A stretch of 23,113 nt of DNA from a virus (IMGVR_UViG_3300031757_000704:1-23113), one strand, 5' to 3'. Positions 1 to 9,700 are shown, numbered from the stretch's first letter. The notes: a model not told the origin generated them from the sequence alone. A program made the numbers and translations.

Positions 1-1
1 A

Positions 2-3000
2 ATTCCTGCTGAAGATTGGACAATTCCTTCTGAGCACTTTAGTGTAAACGTTGAGAAGTTCGGTGGACAAATTGGTACTAGACTTGAAGATAAATTGTAT
101 ACAGTTTCTTGGTTGAATGCTGATGTACGATTGGCACTAGGTGCAATTCCTGCAGATACAACACTAGACTTCCTCAATCACCTTAGAGTTCTTCCTATTG
201 AGGAGTTTCCACCTTCAAGAACTGAATTATCAATTGTTGATAACTTGGAAAGGGTAACAGATGGTCGTATGATTACCTGTGACCTTTGGGAGCTTGGTGT
301 ATACAAAGCAATGCGCAGAACTCTTGATTATATTGATTCGTATGTTGCTGAGTCAGAATATGCTCCTGAGAAAACATATGAATACTTTGAATCTAATAGA
401 GAATCTGGTCGCATTCAAAATATTTATGGTAGGACAAATGATGTAATTGATTCAGTTCATATTGGAGCATTCGATGAAGAAGTAAGTCATAGGATTCACT
501 CTCATGGAGAAGAAGATGGATTTGCACCATTGGTTGAAACAGTATTAACAAAAGGACTTGCAATTCCTATTATGGATGTTGGTTCTGCTGCATTCCATGT
601 ACACTACTTTGACGATTCAGAAATTAAAAATCTAAATCGGCATGGTGTAGAAGTTTCTGCTAGAGGAATAACTCATGAGGAAGCAAGGGCACTAATCGAC
701 CGACAGGCATTTGAAATTCCTGAATTTTGTGCAAACCCACATACAACAGCATTCTTACCAGAAGCAACAGGACATCAACATCACTTTGTTAAAGGACAAG
801 TGGTTGACGTACAACGAGGAAGACTTGCAGATCCTCTGTCAAGAGAACAAGCAAGAGAATTAATTGATGGAAACATTTCTTCAGTCACCCTTTATGATAA
901 TCTAGGGTATAACACGAACGGTGTTCCAGAAACAGACGCGAATGGTATTGTAGAAGGTGGGACAACTGCTGCAAACGGTGACATAATTTCTGGTCACTAT
1001 CACGAATATGCCGTCACATATGATGTTGATTGGGAAACTCATACTGATTTTCAAGGAAATGATTTAACTCATGGATTTGTTTATACACCAGTTGCAACTT
1101 GGATATGTTATAACTACCAACCAGAATTACACTTTGATGCAGCAGTTCTTGGTGGATTAGATTATGCTGGAAACACAAATTTACCATTAAACATATTTAA
1201 TACACTAGACGATGCAACGGTTGCAACGTTCTTGAGTGAACCATCATTCACCTTTCATCATCCTCAACTATGGAGTGATACACTAAACCCAAATGTTGAC
1301 TTTGTAGAATTGTATTCCTCAAATCATATTGCACAGGTTCCAGGTGTTGGTGGAACTGGAGACTTAATTGGTCTTGACGAATTAACGGTAGACACGGATA
1401 TAGTTGAGATGCAACCATTCCCTGCAAACGTACAAGCGGATACGATGGGTATCGTCAATCAGTCTGGCATCGTCCAGTTAATGAACGAGAACACTGGAGT
1501 AAAAACAACGTTTTGTGACTTCACGTCATTGCAACACGTAATTGGAATTGGTCCATTCGGTAATTATGATGAACGAGGAGCACTAGGATTAACGTTCCAC
1601 CCCGATTATCTTACTAACGGTAAATTCTATCTATTATATATGACCGAACAAGGTGGTGGTACTGGTTCATTTGGATATCCTTTATCTTCTACAGTTGTTT
1701 CTGAATTTGTTGCTGATACAAATAGGTTGGAATGTACTGATTTATCAACAGAAAGAAACTTACTTACTGTTCCACAACCAGACATGAACCATAACGGTGG
1801 TCAATTAAGATTTGGGCCAGATGGATATCTTTATATCGGTATGGGAGATGGTGGTAACGCAGGAGATACTTCTGCTAGTTCAGGTCACGGTGGACACGGT
1901 GACTATGGTAATGCTCAAAATCCAACAAACCTTTTAGGTGCAATTTTAAGAATTGATGTTACTGAAGATACAGTTAACAACGTACCATATACTATTCCTA
2001 TAGACAATCCATTTATAACTCATAATTATAAAGCAGGAACTATTGACGAAGAACCTTATGCCCCAGAAATATATTGTATGGGTCTTAGAAATCCTTGGAA
2101 GTTCTCCTTCGCTATTAATGGAGATTTGTGGTGTGCTGATGTTGGACAAAACAAATTTGAAGAAATAAACATTATTGAAGCAGGTGGTAACTATGGTTGG
2201 AGAGTGATGGAAGCATATCATTACTACGAAGAAGACCAAGCAATCATCGACCAAATCGCAATAGACCTTGGGTATGCTACAACTCAAGCATATCTATCAG
2301 ACTTAAAGGCACCAATACATGAATATACTCATGGAACTGGAATATCAATCCTTGGTGGATTTGTTTATAGAGGTTCTATTCCTGAATTGGATGGTAAGTA
2401 TATATTCGGTGATTGGAGTTCATCTTGGGCAGGAGATACTGGACATCTTTATAGTTTAACTGAAAACTTTGACGGCAACTCCGCAGACTTTAATATATTA
2501 GCAAATACAAGTGGGTCTCCAATTGCTGACCACGGACACACATTCTCGTTGACTGGTGCACAAGTCACATACTTAAAAGCAAATCCTGGTTCACCAGTTA
2601 CAACTGTTCAAACAGATACTACACACGCTGCATTTTATACTCATACGTTTACTGTAATATGGAGTTCAGCAACTGCTGAATTCTTCGTCATCGGTCAGAC
2701 TAATCCTGAAGGTCATGATGATTTGAATTTCCTTGGATACCAATCTGCTTTAACTTATGATAGAACCCCACTGTCGGTTTGGGATCCAGTAACAGAGATT
2801 GTAAATTTAACCACTATGGATAAGTCTGTATTGACTTTGGGTGAAACGAATGATGGTGAAATACTACTTGCGACTCGTCTAGGAATTAATACTTTCCAAG
2901 GCACAGGTCCAGACAATACAACAATTTATAAAATAGATGCTGCATATGATTCTTCTGGTATATCATCTTCAATACCTCAGATTCCTTCATCAGAAACTGG

Positions 3001-5542
3001 TCACGTTCATGGGTATAAAGTAACGTATGACGAAGTTAACTTATTCCAAACGGTAGAAGTTTCTGATATTGAGATGACCGAATGGGATGCTTTCTGGCCA
3101 GACTGGACTTGGAACGACCCAGTATCTCATGTACACTTGGTTAATACTGCATGGTCAGGGTTGACTGATTCACAAACACTACTTGGTTCTTCTGCTGGTT
3201 GGTATTATGATGCCGAATTAGAAACTTGGCAACCATATGATATTGGTGCGGATACACCATGGGCACCACCTGCTGAAGATGATACACAGTACACGCAAAT
3301 AACATCTAGTCCAGTTGTTAATATTTTAGGTGCAAATGAATATGGAGAAAACACACATATTCATTACTTTGATTCTTCAGTTCTAGATACTTTTGGTGCC
3401 AATGCGGGCAGATTAGCAACTCCATTAACAAGACTTGATGCAGAGTTGCTTGCAAACAATCTACTTACTGAAGTTATTATATACTCTTCTATAGCAAACA
3501 GTGGAACGCATTTACATTATCATAAATTTAAGGTGTTGTGGAGCCCAACCACTCAACAATTCCTGGCCCAAGACGTTGGAGAATTCAGAGACCTGTCGGG
3601 CACTGGTGAATGGACACAGATTGATGAGGTTTTAAAGAACCACGAACATACATTAACTGTTGATGGTATTACAACCAACTTGGGTTGGAATGGTACTCCA
3701 TTATATACTGCACCTGATATTACTTTAGCACTTGCTCATGATTGGGATAACTTTGAGGGAGATGACCCAGACCATCTACACGCCTTCAACGGAACTGTAT
3801 TAGACACAATCGGTGTCAATGCTGGTAGACTTGCTGACGCACTAACGGATGAGCAAACAACAGACTTAATTAACGGCGACCTTGACGAAGTAATGATTTA
3901 TTCTTCAATTGCCAATGGAGACCATTATCACGGAGTCAAAGTAACATACGATGACTTGACTCTTGCTTTCGTTGCAGTAGATGAAGAACAATGGTCTTCA
4001 TCTGACGGAGCTACCTTTTTACCCGAATCACCAAGAACGCATGCGCACACGACATTGGTTTCTAATCAAACTTCTATATTAGGGTTTAATCAAGTATTGT
4101 TATCAAATGATTTACCAGACTTTGCATCTCCAGGTTATCCTTATCCTGGTGGTACTCACCCACACTTCCATAACAATACTGTTGTTGGTCCATTTGCGTG
4201 GAATAATGAAATCGACTATGCAGATGGATTATCAGTATCAGAAGCAATGCAACTTATTAATAATGATGTTGATTTTGTCACGGTTTATGATTCTATTGAG
4301 GGTGCTCACTTTCACGACTATAAAGTAAAATATAATCAAACAACTAACGTGTTCTGGTGTGATGGTTCTACAACTTGGATTAGGGGTGGTATTGAAGATA
4401 TTTATCAAGACACTTCAAAATATTATCCTTCTACTGTACATAACCCATCGGAAGGTCTGCATTGGCACAACCTTACATGTTATTGGAATCCAGATGGTCT
4501 AACAACACCCCAACAAACTGGTGGTATTGTTTATGTAACACAAGTTGTTGTTACACCAGAGGTATTAACTTCTCAACCACAAACGACTGTTACAACCTCA
4601 AGTGTTCCATTAAATCCTGTATCGACTACCTATAACGATACACCGAATGTTGGAGACACTACTGTAATTACAGTGTATTCCGATAATGTAACAACAACCA
4701 CAACGGTTTCAACAACGGTAGTTACAACAATAACAACTGTAACTCATTATTCAGATGGTACAGACAATACTGTTGTCGGGAATCCAGTAACTACTCAAGA
4801 GACAGAAGTAACTACTTCAACTGCTGTGGTCGAAGATGTTGATGCACGACAAACCGAAATTAATAATGTTCTACAGGCAAACTATGCCCCAATTATTTGG
4901 ATTCAAGGAACGTTTATTGATGGTGAAGGAACGCATGACCACTTACTATATACTGGATGTACTCTTGATACTGCAGGAACATATTCAGGTAGAATGTGTG
5001 AACCAATAACACTTACTCAAGCAAATGATTTAATTAATGCTCAGAACGTAAACACTGGAATAGTTTTCTATGATTCCCCTAATGGTGCACTGTCTCACTA
5101 CCACGGATACACATTGAAGTTCAATCCTAATATTGGAACCGAAGGTTCGTTTGTTTGTGATGCCTTGAATCAATTTAACCAAATTCCTGGAACTGGAACA
5201 ACTATTCACAAGTTCTTATTGACTGGTGGTTTCCACCAACATGATTATTGGATTACTGTTGCACAATATGCATCACTTGTTTCAGGAACAAGTATTACAA
5301 CCTCTCAACGGGATACTATTCACGCAACGTTATATACTCACGATGTGACTATTGAATACAGTTCTGGAACATATAATATGACTAATCAAACGAGTGATGT
5401 GGACGGACACAACTTAATTTCATATACTGGGTCTTTGGCAAGTGGTGGTGAGTGGATTATTAGCACTCAGGGTTCTGGTCTTGGTGATCATATCCATACT
5501 ACAGTGATTGATGAGTCTAATATATGGCCGACTAGCATTTAA
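2..5542 (+). CDS. Giant baseplate-associated protein with HxH repeats and an embedded PQQ-type sugar dehydrogenase domain (5' partial)
   Basis: The reading frame is open from the left edge, so the N-terminus lies outside the window; the TTG at 95 is only an internal Leu codon. At least 1846 codons are visible. The first ~150 residues match nothing I recognise. Then come HxH-rich repeat units, a glucose/sorbosone dehydrogenase (GSDH) beta-propeller (about 1380-2945), more HxH units (about 3000-4500), a Thr/Val-rich linker (about 4510-4850) and two last HxH units. I count 22 HxH motifs. No signal peptide or membrane segment is visible. The gene directly precedes gp8, where T4 carries g7 (baseplate wedge), so it may be a hugely expanded gp7-like wedge protein or a fibre attached to the wedge. 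That assignment rests on position only. That it is a virion protein is well supported by context; the enzymatic role of the propeller is inferred. Confidence 0.85.
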   Translation: MPAEDWTIPSEHFSVNVEKFGGQIGTRLEDKLYTVSWLNADVRLALGAIPADTTLDFLNHLRVLPIEEFPPSRTELSIVDNLERVTDGRMITCDLWELGVYKAMRRTLDYIDSYVAESEYAPEKTYEYFESNRESGRIQNIYGRTNDVIDSVHIGAFDEEVSHRIHSHGEEDGFAPLVETVLTKGLAIPIMDVGSAAFHVHYFDDSEIKNLNRHGVEVSARGITHEEARALIDRQAFEIPEFCANPHTTAFLPEATGHQHHFVKGQVVDVQRGRLADPLSREQARELIDGNISSVTLYDNLGYNTNGVPETDANGIVEGGTTAANGDIISGHYHEYAVTYDVDWETHTDFQGNDLTHGFVYTPVATWICYNYQPELHFDAAVLGGLDYAGNTNLPLNIFNTLDDATVATFLSEPSFTFHHPQLWSDTLNPNVDFVELYSSNHIAQVPGVGGTGDLIGLDELTVDTDIVEMQPFPANVQADTMGIVNQSGIVQLMNENTGVKTTFCDFTSLQHVIGIGPFGNYDERGALGLTFHPDYLTNGKFYLLYMTEQGGGTGSFGYPLSSTVVSEFVADTNRLECTDLSTERNLLTVPQPDMNHNGGQLRFGPDGYLYIGMGDGGNAGDTSASSGHGGHGDYGNAQNPTNLLGAILRIDVTEDTVNNVPYTIPIDNPFITHNYKAGTIDEEPYAPEIYCMGLRNPWKFSFAINGDLWCADVGQNKFEEINIIEAGGNYGWRVMEAYHYYEEDQAIIDQIAIDLGYATTQAYLSDLKAPIHEYTHGTGISILGGFVYRGSIPELDGKYIFGDWSSSWAGDTGHLYSLTENFDGNSADFNILANTSGSPIADHGHTFSLTGAQVTYLKANPGSPVTTVQTDTTHAAFYTHTFTVIWSSATAEFFVIGQTNPEGHDDLNFLGYQSALTYDRTPLSVWDPVTEIVNLTTMDKSVLTLGETNDGEILLATRLGINTFQGTGPDNTTIYKIDAAYDSSGISSSIPQIPSSETGHVHGYKVTYDEVNLFQTVEVSDIEMTEWDAFWPDWTWNDPVSHVHLVNTAWSGLTDSQTLLGSSAGWYYDAELETWQPYDIGADTPWAPPAEDDTQYTQITSSPVVNILGANEYGENTHIHYFDSSVLDTFGANAGRLATPLTRLDAELLANNLLTEVIIYSSIANSGTHLHYHKFKVLWSPTTQQFLAQDVGEFRDLSGTGEWTQIDEVLKNHEHTLTVDGITTNLGWNGTPLYTAPDITLALAHDWDNFEGDDPDHLHAFNGTVLDTIGVNAGRLADALTDEQTTDLINGDLDEVMIYSSIANGDHYHGVKVTYDDLTLAFVAVDEEQWSSSDGATFLPESPRTHAHTTLVSNQTSILGFNQVLLSNDLPDFASPGYPYPGGTHPHFHNNTVVGPFAWNNEIDYADGLSVSEAMQLINNDVDFVTVYDSIEGAHFHDYKVKYNQTTNVFWCDGSTTWIRGGIEDIYQDTSKYYPSTVHNPSEGLHWHNLTCYWNPDGLTTPQQTGGIVYVTQVVVTPEVLTSQPQTTVTTSSVPLNPVSTTYNDTPNVGDTTVITVYSDNVTTTTTVSTTVVTTITTVTHYSDGTDNTVVGNPVTTQETEVTTSTAVVEDVDARQTEINNVLQANYAPIIWIQGTFIDGEGTHDHLLYTGCTLDTAGTYSGRMCEPITLTQANDLINAQNVNTGIVFYDSPNGALSHYHGYTLKFNPNIGTEGSFVCDALNQFNQIPGTGTTIHKFLLTGGFHQHDYWITVAQYASLVSGTSITTSQRDTIHATLYTHDVTIEYSSGTYNMTNQTSDVDGHNLISYTGSLASGGEWIISTQGSGLGDHIHTTVIDESNIWPTSI
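560..1045 (+). repeat. HxH type-A repeats, first two copies
   Basis: Two diverged copies of a module of roughly 90-130 residues. It begins with an HxHxF-like segment (HVHYF, HQHHF), continues with a helix-like stretch of the form GRLADPLSREQARELI, and closes with HYHEYAVTYD. The first copy is degenerate and lacks the closing HYH. The later copies in the same protein share the order HxH, GRL, helix, (V/I)xxYDS, HYH. Copies are recognisable in protein but clearly diverged in DNA, so they are old duplications. Confidence 0.7.
1380..2945 (+). other. Glucose/sorbosone dehydrogenase (GSDH, PQQ-dependent type) beta-propeller domain
   Basis: Several family hallmarks appear in the right order: ERGALGLTFHPDY, then NHNGGQLRFGPDGYLYIGMG, GNAQNPTNLLGAILRIDV, APEIYCMGLRNPWKFSF, GDLWCADVGQNKFEEIN, GGNYGW, PIHEYTHGTGISILGGFVYR and a closing blade ending in TIYKID. 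The family (soluble glucose dehydrogenase, aldose sugar dehydrogenase YliI, HHIP-like proteins) is a six-bladed propeller; active members oxidise sugars with PQQ and calcium. The His of NHNGG (codon at 1790) matches the catalytic His144 of soluble glucose dehydrogenase, and the Arg-Asn of GLRNPW (2087-2092) matches Arg228-Asn229. I do not see clear equivalents of Arg406/Arg408. The fold is near certain; activity is open. The last blade is split by an HxH module. Confidence 0.93.
2522..2743 (+). repeat. HxH type-B module inserted in the last propeller blade
   Basis: About 74 residues starting near DHGHTFSLTGAQ, with the signature HxHTF...T.AQ...L...VTT.QTD..HA..YTH.FTV.W and ending TNPEGHDDL. 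The GSDH propeller reads on after it (TLGETNDGEILLAT ... TIYKID), so the module interrupts the blade. The closest relative in the window is at about 18106-18330, which shares the TNPEGHD ending, YTHxFTV and QTD...HA. Confidence 0.82.
3000..4500 (+). repeat. HxH type-A repeat array, three copies plus partial units
   Basis: Three successive units with the pattern HxH-F, LDT.G.NAGRLA..LT, a helix, V.IYSSIAN, then HYH and a strand: HIHYF (about 3358) to HYHKFKV, HLHAF (about 3774) to HYHGVKV, HPHFH (about 4159) to HFHDYKV. Between units lies a linker of the form (E/A)HTxxV...LG(W/F)N. The spacing between the second and third linkers is about 400 bases. Partial units flank the array (HVHGYKV near 3003, HVHLV near 3130, HWHNL near 4461). 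Paired HxH motifs look suited to metal binding, but no ion can be named from sequence. Confidence 0.75.
4510..4850 (+). other. Thr/Val-rich low-complexity linker
   Basis: About 110 residues dominated by Thr, Val and Ser, with runs such as VTTTTTVSTTVVTTITTVT and short echoes of YSDxxxxT. It separates the main HxH array from the C-terminal HxH units. Such segments usually form extended, flexible or beta-rich stalks; no enzymatic motif is present. Confidence 0.6.
4900..5440 (+). repeat. C-terminal HxH units (one type A, one type B)
   Basis: A sixth type-A unit runs from HDHLLYTGCTLDTAGTYSGR to HYHGYTLKFN (about 4920-5180). A type-B unit follows directly from about 5222 (HQHDYWITVAQYASL ... QRDTIHATLYTHDVTIEY ... 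TSDVDGHNL). A final HIH motif lies at about 5492-5500, 14 codons before the stop. The type-B unit aligns with those at 2522-2743 and 18106-18330. Confidence 0.75.
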
Positions 5543-5555
5543 TTGTGTCGTTTAT

Positions 5556-5563
5556 TATAAATA
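5556..5563 (+). promoter_or_regulatory. T4-type late promoter box (upstream of the pair)
   Basis: TATAAATA, an exact match to the T4 late-promoter -10 consensus, in the 86-base gap before gp8. T4 late promoters need no -35 box; they use the gp55 sigma factor and the sliding clamp. A second identical box lies 13 bases downstream. Confidence 0.7.
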
Positions 5564-5568
5564 AGTAG

Positions 5569-5576
5569 TATAAATA
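5569..5576 (+). promoter_or_regulatory. T4-type late promoter box (downstream of the pair)
   Basis: Second exact TATAAATA in the same gap, 53 bases before the gp8 start codon. Either box, or both, could drive gp8 and the genes after it. Confidence 0.72.
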
Positions 5577-5628
5577 GTTTTAGATGAAATAAAATTGAAA
5601 ATTAATATAATCTTTAGGAGTTAGAAAA

Positions 5629-6642
5629 ATGGGTGCTATTGTAACCAGCAAATTCAGAACACAAAACTTGATGGTATTCATTGACCAGTTTAAGACAACT
5701 GGTAACGTGGCTACTGACAATTATCTATACCTCGGATTCGGACGTAGTGATGCATGGCCCGACGATGCTCAAGGCAACAATGAATCTTCAGGTCAATTTA
5801 CACTTCCAGATCCATTAGACGAAGATGAAGCACAATATTGGGTGGATATCGTTGGTGCGAAACGTATCCAGAACGATGACATCTCCCCTGTGCTACCTCG
5901 TGTGGACTGGGCAAACGGTGATGCACTTGCCTTTGATGGTGATACCGCAAATGGTATCGTCGGCATTGCAGAGCCTGGACGATCATTCGTATCAAAAACG
6001 GGATACCATTCTATTGTAATGAATTCAGAATATCGTGTTTACCAATGTGTTGGTGAACCCGCTTCTGGTAAATGTTACGTTGCTGGTACTTACGACGGTG
6101 GAACAGCAAGTTCACGTGCACTTTGTGCGGCAACAACTGGTGGACTTTGGTTGCCGACTGGTGCCTCTGAAGAGCCTGTTGGAAAAACAGGTGACTCTGC
6201 AGGTTTAGTTGCACAGGACATCAGTACGTCTGACAACTATGTTTGGAAATTCTTGTATAAACTAGAATTGAACGACATTATTAACTCAACAACGAATGAC
6301 TGGATGCCAGTTATTACAGGTGCTGCAGTACTTGCGGGATCTGAGCAGATGGATTTTGGTGACGAACTTGCAATCTTTACCGCAAAATGTCATCACGGAC
6401 TAATTCACGTTCGATTAGAAACTTCTGATGGTTTCCCTGAAAATGACGACTTCCGTCAAATCGGATTACTTCGTAACCCAGAACTGACGGGCGGTGGTAC
6501 ACGTGCTCAGGGTTCTGTATATGCCACTGCTGATACGCAGATGGAAGGTGATTCTGGACAGTTAATCTATTTAGAGAATAGACGTGCGATTACTCGTGCA
6601 TCTGACCAGATTGAAGATTTGAAACTTGTAGTTGAATTCTAA
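5629..6642 (+). CDS. 8: Baseplate wedge protein gp8
   Basis: 337 residues, almost the same length as T4 gp8 (334). gp8 is a dimeric subunit of the six baseplate wedges and acts in the virion. Conserved segments recalled from T4 gp8 line up in order: AIVTSKFRT near the N-terminus, FGRSDAWP, PRVDW, YRVYQC, a Cys pair followed by Trp (C149, C166, W174), DNYVWKFLYKL, FRQIGLLRNP, SGQLIYLENR and a C-terminal DQIEDLKLVVEF. The start is supported by AGGAG at 5616-5620, 8 bases before ATG. It follows two tandem late-promoter boxes and precedes the DUF4815 gene by 83 bases. This is the most certain identification in the window and fixes the phage as T4-like. Confidence 0.96.
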   Translation: MGAIVTSKFRTQNLMVFIDQFKTTGNVATDNYLYLGFGRSDAWPDDAQGNNESSGQFTLPDPLDEDEAQYWVDIVGAKRIQNDDISPVLPRVDWANGDALAFDGDTANGIVGIAEPGRSFVSKTGYHSIVMNSEYRVYQCVGEPASGKCYVAGTYDGGTASSRALCAATTGGLWLPTGASEEPVGKTGDSAGLVAQDISTSDNYVWKFLYKLELNDIINSTTNDWMPVITGAAVLAGSEQMDFGDELAIFTAKCHHGLIHVRLETSDGFPENDDFRQIGLLRNPELTGGGTRAQGSVYATADTQMEGDSGQLIYLENRRAITRASDQIEDLKLVVEF

Positions 6643-6701
6643 ATCTGTAATAGACTTTTATTGGGTGGTCTATATGGAGCACCTTTAACGATTTATTTGT
6701 G

Positions 6702-6717
6702 TAGGATAGGATAGGAT
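6702..6717 (+). repeat. TAGGA triplet repeat in the leader of the DUF4815 gene
   Basis: TAGGATAGGATAGGAT is three tandem TAGGA units just upstream of the ATG at 6726. It offers several overlapping AGGA ribosome-binding cores, the nearest about 10 bases from the start. The rest of the 83-base gap (6643-6725) shows no late-promoter box and only a weak hairpin at 6650-6673. Confidence 0.5.
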
Positions 6718-6725
6718 TTAAAACA

Positions 6726-9700
6726 ATGGGTTACAACTTTAATACAGCACCATATTACGATGATTACGATGCAGACAATAGATTCTTAAGGATACTATTT
6801 AATCCTGGTCGTGCAGTACAGGCACGTGAGTTAACGCAAGCACAATCAATACTACAAAATCAAGTATCTTCTGGTGCAGATCACATATGGAAGAACGGTT
6901 CTAACGTATTAGGTGGTGTAGTATCAATTAACCATAGAAACTACATGCAGCTTGCAGCTGTTGATGCTACTTGGTTAAACAGAGTTGTATATGGTCAAAC
7001 ATCTAATGCAGTTGGTATTATTGAACAATTACATGACGACCAAACTCAACCAGTCTATTATTTCAGAATTCTTTCTGGTTCATTCTCCTCAACAGAAGAC
7101 TTAGAAACCTATGATACGGTGTGTAATGGTGGAGTAGACGGTTCTGGAAATTGTTTAGACAACACTTGGTACGATGCAGCTCTTACTCACAAAGCAGGTG
7201 CTATTGTTGGTGTTGGAAAGGCACTAGAAGCAAAGGTTGGTAATGGAATATATTGGATTGATGGTTTCTTTACTCCAGTTCTTGCTCAAACGATTTTCTT
7301 AGACTATACTTCTGCCACTCCAACCACTAGAGTTGGTTTTGACATTGAAGAGTCAATAATTTCATCAACGACAGACCCAAGTCTATTAGACCCTGCATCT
7401 GGTTTCTATAACCAGAATGCTCCTGGTGCAGACAGGTATCAAACATCATTAATTCTTACAAAAGAAGCAGATTCTGCTGAAGCAAATACATGGTTGTGGT
7501 TGATGGATGTTGCTCAAGGTGCTGTCACCACAAAATACGAGTCAACAGATTACTCATTACTTTCAAACGAGATAGCAAGACGTACTGCTGACGAATCGGG
7601 AAACTATACACTAAACCCATTTCCTTTAGAATTAAAAGATAATGCAAACGCAGATAAATACACTGTTAAAATAGAACCTTCAAAAGCATACATCAGTGGT
7701 TACGAACACGAACTATTAGTTCCTGTTGAAGTTGAAGCAGAAAGGGCACGTTCTACACGTGCAGTTTCAAATGACCATGTTGTTCCAGACTTTGGTCCAT
7801 ACTTTGAAGTTGAAGATGAGAATGATTTCCAAGGTGTGTTTGACGTATTTCATAAAGAATACGTTATATTTGTAACAAACTCAAACTATACAACTGCAAT
7901 TGCAACTCCAGACACTATCGGCATTGCAAAACGTATTACTCACGTGACTATGATTGGAACGTCATTTAGGATTTATTTGGAAAATGATGAAGGGTTGGAC
8001 GCTATTTCTCCTGCACGATATATAGTTTCACAATCAGATCCTGCAGTTTATGCTAAATTATATATTCCAACAGGAGTTGCTGTTAAGAAGGGTGTTAATC
8101 TACCATGGTTATATCCACTGTCAGAAGTAACTTCTTCTGTGACTTCTGGTCAGGTAACATTCTCAACTCAAAGAAACTATCAACAAACAATGACTGGTGG
8201 TTTAATGCAAGTTCCTTCTGCATTTACTAACTTACATTGGGAACGTGTTCTATACATATACAATGAAACATCAGGAAGCATGATTCCTAAGAACGGAACT
8301 GTTTCTTCTGGTGATACTTGGACTGCGGACTTATCAGGAAATACCCTTGCGACCATTGAAATAGTAGAACAATCAACTGGAACAATGTCTGGCAACTTAA
8401 ACGGAAACGTTCTTCATATAATGGCAGACATGTATATGTCCGATGCTATTTGGAGAACAATTACAAACTCTGAACAGACAGGTACGTTCACCCTTGCAGG
8501 TGAAGTATTAACTATTCCTCATGGTGTTCAAAGTATAGTTTCAGTAATTGCTCCTGATACAACAACTGTAACCGATTCATTTACCTTCGCATCTGGTGAT
8601 ACTGATACTACATATAAAGACGCAACATTAACTTGGACGGATACAATCAATTCCTCGCAACCTGGAACTTATTCTGTAACATATAATGTAAATACTTTCA
8701 GTGCTATTTCATCTGGAACATACTTTACGGTGAATTCAAGAACTGATTCGGGTGTTAATTATTCTGATATTGGTGTATACCAAGCAGACATTAATAAGGA
8801 AGTATACAGACTTGCAGACCATTTAGACTTCAGAACTTCTGATGAAGATTACTTAATTGGTACATATTTGCCATTACCTCAATCTAATATATCAGTTTCT
8901 CATGAATTTTATTTACCACGTAGAGATAGAGTAACAATAGATGACGATGGTATAATTACAATTAAGCAAGGATTCCCTTCAGAATTTCCAATTCTTTCTA
9001 CAGAATTAGATAATGAAATGACTCTTTATGAATTATATGTTCCGCCTTATACATACAATTCAAAGAATATTAAGGTCAAGCATGTTAAAAACAAACGTTA
9101 TACAATGCATGATATTCGAGGCATAGACGAAAGATTACATAGTCTAGAATATTATACTGCAATGAATTTGCTAGAGCAATCTACATCTGCAATGCAGGTG
9201 GTGGACACTGCTGGGTTACCACGTTATAAAAATGGAATATTAGTAGACGCATTCGTTGACCATGGAATTGGTGATATATCAAATCCTGAATATTATTGTT
9301 CTGTTTACCCAGAAGCAGGTATTCTGTTGTCACCTTTCACAATGACTGGACTGGACTTCGAACCTGGAGTTTCATCTGGGATGAGAAATAATAATTTAAC
9401 GTACACATTAGATTTTAATGTAGTTGAAGGGTGGATATCACAGGACAGTGCTTCTCGAGTAATTAACTTGAATCCATTCGCAAGAAAGTCATGGGTTGGG
9501 TTTGTAACCCTTTCCCCTTCTACAGACACATGGTTTGAAGAACTTTATGCCCCAGACGTTATTGTTCAAAACGGAAATAATAATGCCGTGACCCAAGCAA
9601 GAGTTGATTATGGAACACAAACAAGGTGGAATGCTTGGCAGACTGCTTGGAATGGTTGGGTAGACGTTGGTGGACAATCAAACGAAGCACCTGCAGAGAC

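Noticed and set aside
95-97. TTG as start codon of the first protein
   Set aside because: The frame is open back to base 2 with coding-like sequence and there is no ribosome-binding site, so the gene begins upstream of the window.
1380-2945. The dehydrogenase as a separate auxiliary metabolic gene
   Set aside because: No stop, start or ribosome-binding site separates it from the flanking repeats; it is one domain of a larger virion protein.
4107-4328. 73-codon + strand frame inside the first gene
   Set aside because: It is out of frame within a clear HxH repeat, and its Ile/Leu-rich composition is typical of a shadow frame.
6650-6673. Hairpin ATAGAC/GTCTAT after gp8 as a terminator
   Set aside because: Six weak base pairs, a 12-base loop and no T-run; more likely chance, and gp8 and the next gene are probably co-transcribed.
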